Assembly (NCBI RefSeq): GCF_000147355.1
Contig: NC_014506.1
Location: forward strand, 558,001 to 622,000
Length of the DNA: 64,000 bases
Reading direction: 5' to 3'
Source of the DNA: Sulfurimonas autotrophica DSM 16294
GTDB taxonomy: Bacteria > Campylobacterota > Campylobacteria > Campylobacterales > Sulfurimonadaceae
The notes under the pieces are model-generated. The model was not told the origin of the DNA and did not search any database. It saw only the letters and a list, made by a program, of their open reading frames with translations. This document shows, in pieces, positions 35,944 through 44,130 of this stretch (the stretch's first letter is position 1; each line of letters starts with the position of its first letter). The position numbers and the translations under genes were made by a program.

Positions 35944-37143
35944 CTATGCGTTTTGTTTATTTTCTGTTTTTTGGATAAACATAAACTTTTTAAAGGTGTA
36001 GGTAAATATACTTCCTTTTCCTAATTCAGACTTTATGTCAAGTTGTATGTCGGCTTCGTCTATGATGGATTTTACTATGCTCATACCTATGCCAAAACCG
36101 TTTTTGTACTCATTTTCTCTATAATATCTCTCAAGGATTTTTTGTGGATTTTCAATGCCCTTGCCATAGTCTTGAATACTCAGGCATATGTTTCCATATT
36201 CATCACTAAAGAGTTTTAACTCTATTTTAGTCTTTGTAAATGAAAACTTTATGGCATTTGAAAGGGTGTTGTCAACCACTCTTTGTAGCTTCGTTGTACT
36301 GAAAAACAATACAGGTTTGCCTACATTACATGTAAAGAGGATTTCTATCTCTTTTAGTTGGCAAATCAATTCAAAATAAGAGACCCGCTCTTGTAAAAAC
36401 TCTTTTAAATTTATAGGTTCATTTTTATATTCAACTCTGTTTTGTTTTATAAGATAATCCATATCGTTATAAATTGTAGCAAGTGATTTTGTTGCTGATT
36501 TTATACGGTTGAAGTATTTGTTTTTTCCATAAGTTGTATTAAATAAATCAACATTTACATTAATAATGCTCAAAGGCGTATTGATTTCATGCATAGACTC
36601 CTTTATGAAATCATCAAGCTTTTCATTGACCCGCTTAAAGGGTCTTGAAAAACTGTTTAAAAAATAAAAAGAGAGCAATAAAATCAGTGTGATGATGCCA
36701 AAGGCTATTAAACTTGTTTCCAAAAAGACAGGAGCAAAGGAGATTTTTGTCTTGGTAACTAAATAATTTGCAAAAAAGTATTTTTTATTTGGAAGTTCTG
36801 TGATGAGGTATCTGTTGAAGCCTTTAGAATGATATCCCGGCATATAAGAGGGAAGCGTCTCTTTGATTTGTGTATAGACAGGGCTGAAGTCTTGTTTATA
36901 GAGTCCTGATTCAAAAGAGGAAAATTTGGGAAACTCAAATATTTCACCCGGATGATTTCCAAAGTTGTCCATCGCATTGATGATATGTGATTGAATTGAT
37001 TTTAACTCAACTTCCGTTTGAACTTCTTGGAGATTTATTTTATGGTTGATATAGAGCGACAAAGGTGCCAACAATATAAAAGAGACAATCAGCGTGTAGA
37101 TAAGGCTGTACTTTTTTACAAATTTTTCTTCATTGACAATCAA
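35944..37143 (-). CDS. Sensor histidine kinase
   Basis: A 399-residue membrane kinase with two membrane helices (about 14-32 and 143-163) around a periplasmic sensor domain of about 110 residues. HisKA carries the phosphorylated His185 (SMHEINTPLSI), and the ATPase domain has the N box (NTLSNAIKFS), DYGKGIE and GFGIGMSIV. No HAMP domain is evident. The gene overlaps the upstream response-regulator gene by 14 bases and ends the five-gene porin-DsrE-Cache-RR-HK run. Confidence 0.92.
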   Translation of the reverse strand: MIVNEEKFVKKYSLIYTLIVSFILLAPLSLYINHKINLQEVQTEVELKSIQSHIINAMDNFGNHPGEIFEFPKFSSFESGLYKQDFSPVYTQIKETLPSYMPGYHSKGFNRYLITELPNKKYFFANYLVTKTKISFAPVFLETSLIAFGIITLILLLSFYFLNSFSRPFKRVNEKLDDFIKESMHEINTPLSIINVNVDLFNTTYGKNKYFNRIKSATKSLATIYNDMDYLIKQNRVEYKNEPINLKEFLQERVSYFELICQLKEIEILFTCNVGKPVLFFSTTKLQRVVDNTLSNAIKFSFTKTKIELKLFSDEYGNICLSIQDYGKGIENPQKILERYYRENEYKNGFGIGMSIVKSIIDEADIQLDIKSELGKGSIFTYTFKKFMFIQKTENKQNA

Positions 37144-37792
37144 GTCTGTATCCTATGCCGTAAATATTTTGTATAACGTCTTTTGGCAGTTTTCTTCTGA
37201 GGTTATTTATTTGCACTCTTGCATTAGCAGCTTCGACATCGTTTTGCCAAATTTGCTCATAAAGCATGTCAAAACTGACAATCTGATTGCGGTGTTTTAT
37301 AAATAAAGTAAGAATGTCATTTTCCGTTTTGCTCAACTGTATCTGCTCAGAGGCACTAATGAGTTTACGGTTAATGACATCATACTGATAATCACACGGC
37401 AGTTGCAGTAAGTCATTTTCTGTTTTAAAGCAGTTTGATTTTAAGGCATGCTGGACTCGTAACTGCAGTTCTATCAAATCAAAAGGTTTTTTGATGTAAT
37501 CACAACAGCCGTTGGCATAACCTTGGAGCATTGCATCGGCACTCGACATGGACGTGACGAAAATTGTGGGAATATTCTTTCCTTCATCTGTAAGCTCTTT
37601 TCTTAAAGAAAATCCGTCAAACTCTCCCGGAACATTAACATCTAAAAGAAGCAAGTCATAATCTTTGCTAAAAATTGCATCAAAAGCATCAGTGCTGTTT
37701 TCATAACTGTCTACCGTGTAATCTTTTGCACTTAAAAACTCTTCAATGCTCTCTTTTAAAATCGTCTCATCTTCGAGTAAAAGTATATTCAT
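37130..37792 (-). CDS. OmpR-type response regulator
   Basis: A 220-residue protein with a receiver domain (Asp51 in LLLLDVNVPGE, conserved Lys near 102 in DYIKKPFD) and a C-terminal winged helix (about 130-220, NIYGIGYRLD). It overlaps the Cache gene upstream (4 bases) and the kinase gene downstream (14 bases), so all three are made together. Confidence 0.92.
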   Translation of the reverse strand: MNILLLEDETILKESIEEFLSAKDYTVDSYENSTDAFDAIFSKDYDLLLLDVNVPGEFDGFSLRKELTDEGKNIPTIFVTSMSSADAMLQGYANGCCDYIKKPFDLIELQLRVQHALKSNCFKTENDLLQLPCDYQYDVINRKLISASEQIQLSKTENDILTLFIKHRNQIVSFDMLYEQIWQNDVEAANARVQINNLRRKLPKDVIQNIYGIGYRLDCQ

Positions 37793-38880
37793 TTTATCTT
37801 TCCTCTTGAAATTTTTTGAGAGTTAGCATCCAGCAGCAGGGATATTAACTCTTCTTTTGTATAACTGTGCAGTTTTTCTCGCAACTGTTTTTCTAAGCAG
37901 GCTCTGTCTTTTTGTGCTGCACACTGTTTTAATGAAAGCAGCCCTTTGGCAGTTAAGTCGCAGTAAGGGTTGGTAGATTTGTCTTTGTTGACAATGGTAG
38001 AGTATAAATCTTTTCTTGAATAGGTAAAAAAGCTCTCAAGTTCATTCTCAAAGCTGTTAAAAAGTTTCAGTTTTTCTTTGGAAAGTATGAGTATGAAGTA
38101 CCCGATGCGCTGGGCTTTGGAATTTAAAATCACTTTAGATATATAAAGATAATCTTTTGTCTGCTGTGAACCGAGGTTTTCAAGTTTTGTCAAATCAAGC
38201 CTGCGCAGATTTTGAATGTGATTTATATTGGCACCGTTGTTGGCAACTATCATATTTTTAATACGCGAATTTTTTTGCAGCAGTACTGACTGCTTTTGAT
38301 ACTTATCATCAAGCAGAGCTATAATATCTATATCATACTGCGCAAAGTAGTGCTCTAAAGAATCAAATCGCTGAATGACCTCTACAAATCCGATACACTG
38401 TTTGTTATCTACTATGGGAATAGATGCTATGAGCACAAGCCGCCTTGCCGCTTCATAAGAGAGATGCGGTATAAGTGTTTTTTTCATCTCCTGCAAATCA
38501 GGACGGTATGCTTTGACATTAACACCTGCATCACTGTTATCCCAGCTGCGTGCAAATATTGTTAAATCTTTTGAGAGAATCTGAATACGAATTTTTGAAC
38601 CGCTGAATGTTTCAAGGGCATTCATATGTGTCTGTAGTATTTCGTAGGCTTTTTTCGCGTCATTGTTTTTAAGCGATGATTGGAGTGTTTCATTTTGAGA
38701 TAAGGCAAAAGCAAAGTTAAAGGCGCGGGCTTTTTCATTCTCTACCTGCTTGTTTAAAATATTAAGCAAAACAGTATGCACTCTATTCGTAAACTCTTGT
38801 TTATTTTGTAAATAGAAGTAGCCGATAAAGACTACTAAGAGTAACAATAATATAGCGAGATACTTTTGATAGAGTTTCAT
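37789..38880 (-). CDS. Membrane-anchored double-Cache sensory protein without output domain
   Basis: A 363-residue protein with one N-terminal membrane helix (about 5-25) and a dCache-type ligand-binding domain (about 30-270) that includes the DLTIFARSWDNSDAG and LIASIPIVDNKQCIGFVEV strands of this fold. A second hydrophobic strand (about 257-268) may be a membrane helix. The C-terminal 70 residues have two cysteines (NPYCDL, LKQCAAQKDRACLEK). No kinase, GGDEF or MCP domain is present. It probably passes a ligand signal to the kinase encoded downstream. Confidence 0.75.
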   Translation of the reverse strand: MKLYQKYLAILLLLLVVFIGYFYLQNKQEFTNRVHTVLLNILNKQVENEKARAFNFAFALSQNETLQSSLKNNDAKKAYEILQTHMNALETFSGSKIRIQILSKDLTIFARSWDNSDAGVNVKAYRPDLQEMKKTLIPHLSYEAARRLVLIASIPIVDNKQCIGFVEVIQRFDSLEHYFAQYDIDIIALLDDKYQKQSVLLQKNSRIKNMIVANNGANINHIQNLRRLDLTKLENLGSQQTKDYLYISKVILNSKAQRIGYFILILSKEKLKLFNSFENELESFFTYSRKDLYSTIVNKDKSTNPYCDLTAKGLLSLKQCAAQKDRACLEKQLREKLHSYTKEELISLLLDANSQKISRGKIK

Positions 38881-38910
38881 ACTGTTCCTTATTTTATATC
38901 TGACATTCTA

Positions 38911-39417
38911 TCACTTTATTTTGATATATGCATAGCCATCTCTTTGCAGATCTACCGTTTTGATGATTCCGGCAGGTGTTATTTCAACATAGTCTGAAAT
39001 TTGTTCGGGTTTTACATTTTTCTTTTTCATTGTGTTGTTGCAGGCAAACATCTTGATATTATCACCGCCAAGTTGCTTTAGTCCTTGAATTCTTGAAGCT
39101 GTACCCGCTCCTGTTGGTCCGCCATGATTAATGTAAGGCTTTCTTACAAAACCGGTACCTTTAAAGTCTTTCATAACATACTGAAGACACGGTCCTAGAG
39201 CAACTATATCTATTTCAAAATCAATCATTTTTTTATTGTAGTATTTGACTGCATTATTGAGAGTATTTAACATTAGGTGTACACGTTTTGGATCTGCAAA
39301 GTCACATTGGTATACAATTTTTACAGTCTCATCCTCATCTTCATTATCATTTGCAAATGATGGTGTAACCATCAGAGCAAGAAATACAATTGTGGAAATT
39401 AGTTTTATATATTTCAT
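38911..39417 (-). CDS. Periplasmic DsrE-family protein
   Basis: A 168-residue protein with a cleavable signal peptide (cleavage near SFANDN). The DsrE/DsrF-like fold is suggested by IVYQCDFADPKRVHLML and MFACNNTMKKKNV, the latter holding the family's active-site cysteine (C-x-N-T). Related proteins bind or transfer sulfur. AAGGAT lies 7 bases before the ATG. It follows the porin gene by 10 bases, and the two probably act in the periplasm together. Confidence 0.75.
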   Translation of the reverse strand: MKYIKLISTIVFLALMVTPSFANDNEDEDETVKIVYQCDFADPKRVHLMLNTLNNAVKYYNKKMIDFEIDIVALGPCLQYVMKDFKGTGFVRKPYINHGGPTGAGTASRIQGLKQLGGDNIKMFACNNTMKKKNVKPEQISDYVEITPAGIIKTVDLQRDGYAYIKIK

Positions 39418-39427
39418 ATTTTATCCT

Positions 39428-40796
39428 TTAAAATGCTGCTGTTATTTGGACTTCAAGACGATTGCCCATATTATCTAAAACTTTTTGTGCATTTGCATTG
39501 CCTGGAGCTTTTGCATCTCTAAATGCGTAGTTGAAGTCAATGCGAGTTGCGCCTTTAAATCTGTATGAAGCACCAAGGGTTAAAGTTTTGAAATCGCGTT
39601 CACCTTTTACATCATTTGTTAAACGATTTTGATAGTCATATCTTCCAAATACTTCAACTTTTTTCGGCATAAGTTCATATTGAAGGTTGACATATCCACC
39701 ATCTGCTACATTTTCCTCGCCAAATGCATATTGAAACTGCCAATCATTAATTAATGGATTTGAATCAGTATCTTTAGGTCCTGTGAAAATCATACCTTTT
39801 GCTTTCATATATTCAGCTTCAAAACGAATACCGTGATTGTAGTAAGTCATACCTAAACCATAACGTTTACGTGTTGTTTCTATGCTGCTCGTGTTATTTG
39901 AAAGAAGTACACGTTTACCTGTTTGTCCCCAAACATAAAACTTCATACATCGGGTAAAGTAGCCTCTACCACCATATGTATCTTCAAGTGCAAGGTATCC
40001 ATAGTGTGTTCTGTTGTCATTTGAATTGCTGTTTGCTATTCCTGTTCCGTTTCCATACATGTAAGCATATGTGACAGCCCAATTATCTTTAACTTTTACA
40101 GTATCGAAAATTTGGACACCTGTATCTCTAAATGCACCTATAGGTTGGTCGATACTTGTACTTGTATAATGCACAGTAGAGGCACCACCCGCTGCCGCAC
40201 CGGTTTGAGCAGTTCCGACATTTTTAATTTGACGCTCAAGAAGCTGTTGATTTGTCATCGTTGTAAATGATACATAAGGTGAAACAAAAACAGCCTGTAG
40301 ACCTTCTTCACTTCCTGGGTATTTAAATTTACCGACACGTACTTTTGCATAAGGAATATATTTGAGTGTTACAGAAGCATCGCTAAAGTAGGTAGCAACA
40401 TTGCTGTGTCCTGCAAGGTTATTGATACCATTATTTCCAAATTCTGTCATAACAAAGTAATTAACTTTGTTTTCATTGTCAGCCATGCCTCTAAGGGCTA
40501 AACGGGCTCTAAAAACATTTAACCCGGAATTATCTTTTAAATCAGGATTAAGCAGAGAAAATGGTGTTTTGTTACTACCATTCTTAATTAAGCTCTTTCC
40601 ATAATCTTCTCTATAATTTGCCTGAACAAATCCCCAAACTTTTGGTTTATGACTGCGGTAAGGAACTATTACCCCTTTTGGTGCAACAAACTCCGGCTGT
40701 GAACCCTGTAACATTAGCCAGTCAGCTGCATCCATCTGTGTTGATAGTGCAAGTAATGCTAAGTTTGCCAATTTTACTTTATAAAACTGTTTTCAT
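39428..40796 (-). CDS. OprO/OprP-like outer-membrane porin, apparent frameshift in the signal peptide
   Basis: The 447-codon frame from 40771 encodes a 16- to 18-strand-type porin (KPKVWGFVQANYREDYGK, then alternating beta-strands, ending VQITAAF). Its first codon in that frame is a TTG with no ribosome binding site and gives a signal peptide without a basic start. An ATG at 40796 has a perfect AGGAGGAAA 4-5 bases upstream, but it is out of frame by one base. Dropping one A from the A4 run at 40793-40790 yields MKQFYKVKLANLALLALSTQ, a normal signal peptide. It is therefore a frameshifted gene, or a sequencing error. Confidence 0.8.
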
Positions 40797-40889
40797 ATAT
40801 TTTCCTCCTATGAAAGATTTTGGTAGTGTAAAATAAGAGTGAAAAGAAAGTGTAAAAATATTTTTTCAGTTAAGTTAGAGAAGTTTTGA

Positions 40890-40895
40890 TATAAT
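40890..40895 (+). promoter_or_regulatory. Probable -10 element of the greA-argC-lpxH run
   Basis: TATAAT (TTGATATAATCAT) 35 bases before the greA ATG, in the divergent gap with the porin gene. Confidence 0.55.
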
Positions 40896-40930
40896 CATAA
40901 AACTAAAAAATTTAATACAAAGAATATGAT

Positions 40931-41428
40931 ATGCAAAAAATTGAACCTATGACATTGTTTGGGTATGAAAAATTACAAGCCGAAGTAAAAGATTTAAAAG
41001 AAGTAAAGCGCCCCGGTGTGGTGAAAGCTATTGAAGAAGCGCTAGAACATGGGGACTTAAAAGAAAATGCAGAATATCATGCAGCAAAAGAACAGCAAAA
41101 AAATATAGATAATCGTTTGGCAGAGCTTCAAGAGATTCTTGGAAACTCTCAAATTGTCGATCCTACTGAACTCGAACATGCAAAAGTAAGTTTTGGCTCA
41201 ACGGTAGTAATGACTAATCTCGATACAGATGAAGAGGTGAGCTATACTATAGTAGGCGGATGTGAAAGCAATCCTGATATCGGACTTATTTCATTTAACT
41301 CTCCTTTGGCAAAACAGCTTTTAGGAAAAGAAGAGGGCGATGAGGTAAAGGTTCGTCTGCCCGGCGGTGAAAAAGAGTTCGAGATAGATGAAGTAAAATA
41401 CCAAGATATTGTTTTTGAGTGTAAATAA
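40931..41428 (+). CDS. greA: Transcription elongation factor GreA
   Basis: A 165-residue protein with the N-terminal coiled coil (about 8-75, DLKENAEYHAAKEQQ contains the conserved tip acidic residues) and the C-terminal FKBP-like domain (VRLPGGEKEFEIDEVKY). GreA rescues backtracked RNA polymerase. argC follows after 2 bases. Confidence 0.96.
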   Translation: MQKIEPMTLFGYEKLQAEVKDLKEVKRPGVVKAIEEALEHGDLKENAEYHAAKEQQKNIDNRLAELQEILGNSQIVDPTELEHAKVSFGSTVVMTNLDTDEEVSYTIVGGCESNPDIGLISFNSPLAKQLLGKEEGDEVKVRLPGGEKEFEIDEVKYQDIVFECK

Positions 41429-41430
41429 AG

Positions 41431-42444
41431 ATGGAACAAAACAGTAAAATAAATGTCGGTGTAGTCGGAGCAACAGGTTATACAGGGCTTGAACTTGTAA
41501 AAATGCTTGTAAAACATCCTTATTTTCATTTGGCATATATTGCAAATTCTGAAGGTGGTACAACTATAAATAAGCTGCATCCTTCATTGAACGGTGTGTG
41601 CGAAGATGAAGTACAAAAAGCAGACATTGATGCAATGGCTGCTACATGTAAGCTTGTTTTTTTGGCACTGCCGCATAAAACGGCAATGGCCTATGTCAAA
41701 CCTTTGTTGGAAAAGGACGTCAAAGTCGTTGATCTTTCCGCTGATTACAGACTGCCACAGGATATTTATGAAGAATTTTACTGTCCGCATACTGACAGGG
41801 CAAACCTTGAACATGTTGTATATGGATTGCCTGAACTCAATCGTGAGGCTATAAAGTCTGCAAAACTTGTTGCAAATCCCGGATGTTTTCCGACTTCTGC
41901 TATTTTAGGGTTGCTTCCTTTCATGGACAAACGCATACCCAATACACCTATTATTATTGATGCAAAAACAGGCGTGAGCGGAGCAGGAAAAAAACTGAGT
42001 GAAGTGACGCACTTTGTGAATGTAAATGACAATCTTTTTGCCTATAACCCTCTGCTGCACCGTCATGCTCCTGAAATTGCAAACAAACTGGACGTCTCTT
42101 TTGATGAAGTAAATTTTGTGCCTCACTTGGTGCCTGTCACCCGTGGTATGATAAGCTCGATCTACATACAGGTAGATGAAGAGTTTAATGCAATGAAAGT
42201 ATTGCAAGAGTTTTATAAACATGATATACATGTAAGAGTAAGTGACATGCCTGTTAATATGAAAAATGTCGCAGGGACAAATTTTTGCGACATTTATGTA
42301 AAAAGAAAAGGCAATATGCTTTTTATTTCTTCAAGCATAGACAACCTTATGAGAGGTGCATCCGCGCAGGCTGTTGTAAATGCCAACTTGATGATGGGTT
42401 TTGATGAAACGATGGCAATTCCAGATATAGCCTATGTCCCATAA
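41431..42444 (+). CDS. argC: N-acetyl-gamma-glutamyl-phosphate reductase
   Basis: The 337-residue third enzyme of arginine synthesis. The NADP motif is GVVGATGYTGLEL (about 9-21) and the catalytic cysteine lies in VANPGCFPTSAI (near 151). The conserved His-containing HRHAPEI is near 210. The 3' end overlaps the lpxH-like gene by 11 bases. Confidence 0.95.
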   Translation: MEQNSKINVGVVGATGYTGLELVKMLVKHPYFHLAYIANSEGGTTINKLHPSLNGVCEDEVQKADIDAMAATCKLVFLALPHKTAMAYVKPLLEKDVKVVDLSADYRLPQDIYEEFYCPHTDRANLEHVVYGLPELNREAIKSAKLVANPGCFPTSAILGLLPFMDKRIPNTPIIIDAKTGVSGAGKKLSEVTHFVNVNDNLFAYNPLLHRHAPEIANKLDVSFDEVNFVPHLVPVTRGMISSIYIQVDEEFNAMKVLQEFYKHDIHVRVSDMPVNMKNVAGTNFCDIYVKRKGNMLFISSSIDNLMRGASAQAVVNANLMMGFDETMAIPDIAYVP

Positions 42445-43174
42445 TCCAATTGTAATTAAAGAAGGTGCGTTCATTGTCTCCGATGCGCACTACTCACATT
42501 TACGTCCTGAACTTTTTTATCTTATTCAAGATATTCATTCTCAAAAAATAATTCCGACACAACTCATTTTCATGGGCGATATATTTGATGCTCTTTTTGG
42601 CTCTATTGCGTTTACATGTAAACAAAACAGTGAAATAATTGCACTTATCAATGATATTTCGACAACTTTAGAAGTGATATATTTAGAAGGCAACCATGAC
42701 TTTAATCTAAAAAACATCTTCCCAAAAGCAAAAGTCTTTTCCATTAAAGACCAGCCTGTAGAAGCGGTATATAAAGACAAAAAAGTCTATCTTGCACATG
42801 GCGACTTTGGTGGTGAGTTTATGTATAAAGTCTATACATCTCTTATCAGAAACGCTTTTGTTCTGTTTTTGCTTAAATATATAGATATATTTTCAAACCA
42901 TGCAATCTTAAAGAAATTAGATGCTTATTTGAGTCAAAAGAATGATTGTAAAGAGTTTAAAAATTTCAAAGAATTTATAGAAGAACGCTTGGCCAAAAAG
43001 TATGACTGTGATTACTTTATAGAAGGGCATTTTCATCAAAACACCCAATTTGATACAGCACATTTTCATTACATTAATCTAGGTGCTTTTGCTTGCAATC
43101 AAAGATATTTTATTGTAAAATCAGCTCAAGATATAGAGTTATTAGAAGAAAAAAATTCCCCTAGGGAGATATAA
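42434..43174 (+). CDS. LpxH-like metallophosphoesterase
   Basis: A 246-residue calcineurin-like phosphoesterase with ligands in SDAHYSH, FMGDIFDALFG, LEGNHDFN, LAHGDFGG and EGHFHQN. This matches the UDP-2,3-diacylglucosamine hydrolases of lipid A synthesis and their Campylobacterota relatives. The lipid A role is an inference from similarity. It overlaps argC and precedes cheV by 3 bases. Confidence 0.75.
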   Translation: MSHNPIVIKEGAFIVSDAHYSHLRPELFYLIQDIHSQKIIPTQLIFMGDIFDALFGSIAFTCKQNSEIIALINDISTTLEVIYLEGNHDFNLKNIFPKAKVFSIKDQPVEAVYKDKKVYLAHGDFGGEFMYKVYTSLIRNAFVLFLLKYIDIFSNHAILKKLDAYLSQKNDCKEFKNFKEFIEERLAKKYDCDYFIEGHFHQNTQFDTAHFHYINLGAFACNQRYFIVKSAQDIELLEEKNSPREI

Positions 43175-43177
43175 AAA

Positions 43178-44119
43178 ATGGACAACAAATCTCTAAAAGT
43201 CGGTTCCAATGAAATGGAACTTGTTGACTTTCGTATATTTAAACAAGAAAAAGACAAAGTATATGAAGGTATATATGGAATTAATGTTTCAAAAGTACGT
43301 GAAATTATCCGTATTCCCCATTTAACAGAACTTCCAAGTACACCAGAATTTATAGAAGGTATTTTTGATTTAAGAGAAGTTGTTATTCCTGTTGTAAATC
43401 TGGCAAAGTGGATGGGTGTTGCCGAACCTGAAAATGCAATAAAAAACGCCCGTGTAATTATTACAGAGTTTAATAATGTCCTTATAGGTTTTATAGTGCA
43501 TGAGGCGAAACGTATTAGAAGGATCAGCTGGAGCGATATTGAACCGACATCTTTTATGAGTAGTTCATCAGGATTGGAAAGTAATAAAATTACCGGTGTA
43601 ACAAAAATAGAGGGTGATAATGTTTTACTGATACTGGACTTAGAAAGTGTTGTGCAAGATTTAGGACTTTATGAGCCTGAAACAGATGCAGCGCCGGAAA
43701 CAATAGAAAAATTTTCAGGACTTGCTCTTGTTTTGGATGACAGTGCAACTGCGAGGAAAATTGTAAAAGATGCACTTGTGAAAATGGGCTTTCATGTTAT
43801 TGAAGCGATGGATGGGGAAGAAGGTCTTAGCAAACTCGATGATTTATATACAACATACGGCGATTCAATAGCCAATAATTTAAAAATAATTATTTCAGAT
43901 GTTGAAATGCCTAAAATGGATGGTTTTCATTTTGCAGCAAAAGTCAAAGAAGATGAAAGATTCAATAATATTCCTATTGTATTTAACTCTTCAATAAGTG
44001 ATCATTTTAGTGAAGCAAGAGGCGAAGAAGCTGGTGGAGAAGCTTATTTAGTTAAGTTTCAAGCGAGTTCATTTTTTGATGAAGTGTCACGTATCGTTCG
44101 TGCACATATGAAGAAATAG
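43178..44119 (+). CDS. cheV: Chemotaxis protein CheV
   Basis: A 313-residue protein with an N-terminal CheW-like domain (about 15-165) and a C-terminal receiver (about 180-310) whose phosphoacceptor is in IISDVEMPKMDG. CheV couples receptors to CheA and tunes the array by phosphorylation. A ribosome binding site (AGGGAGAT) lies 7 bases upstream. cheA follows after 11 bases; the order cheV-cheA-cheW is typical of the phylum. Confidence 0.94.
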   Translation: MDNKSLKVGSNEMELVDFRIFKQEKDKVYEGIYGINVSKVREIIRIPHLTELPSTPEFIEGIFDLREVVIPVVNLAKWMGVAEPENAIKNARVIITEFNNVLIGFIVHEAKRIRRISWSDIEPTSFMSSSSGLESNKITGVTKIEGDNVLLILDLESVVQDLGLYEPETDAAPETIEKFSGLALVLDDSATARKIVKDALVKMGFHVIEAMDGEEGLSKLDDLYTTYGDSIANNLKIIISDVEMPKMDGFHFAAKVKEDERFNNIPIVFNSSISDHFSEARGEEAGGEAYLVKFQASSFFDEVSRIVRAHMKK

Positions 44120-44130
44120 GGAGTGTAAAT

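Noticed and set aside
40771-40796. Phase-variable porin through homopolymer slippage
   Set aside because: The tract is only four A, too short for typical phase variation; a fixed frameshift or an error is more likely.
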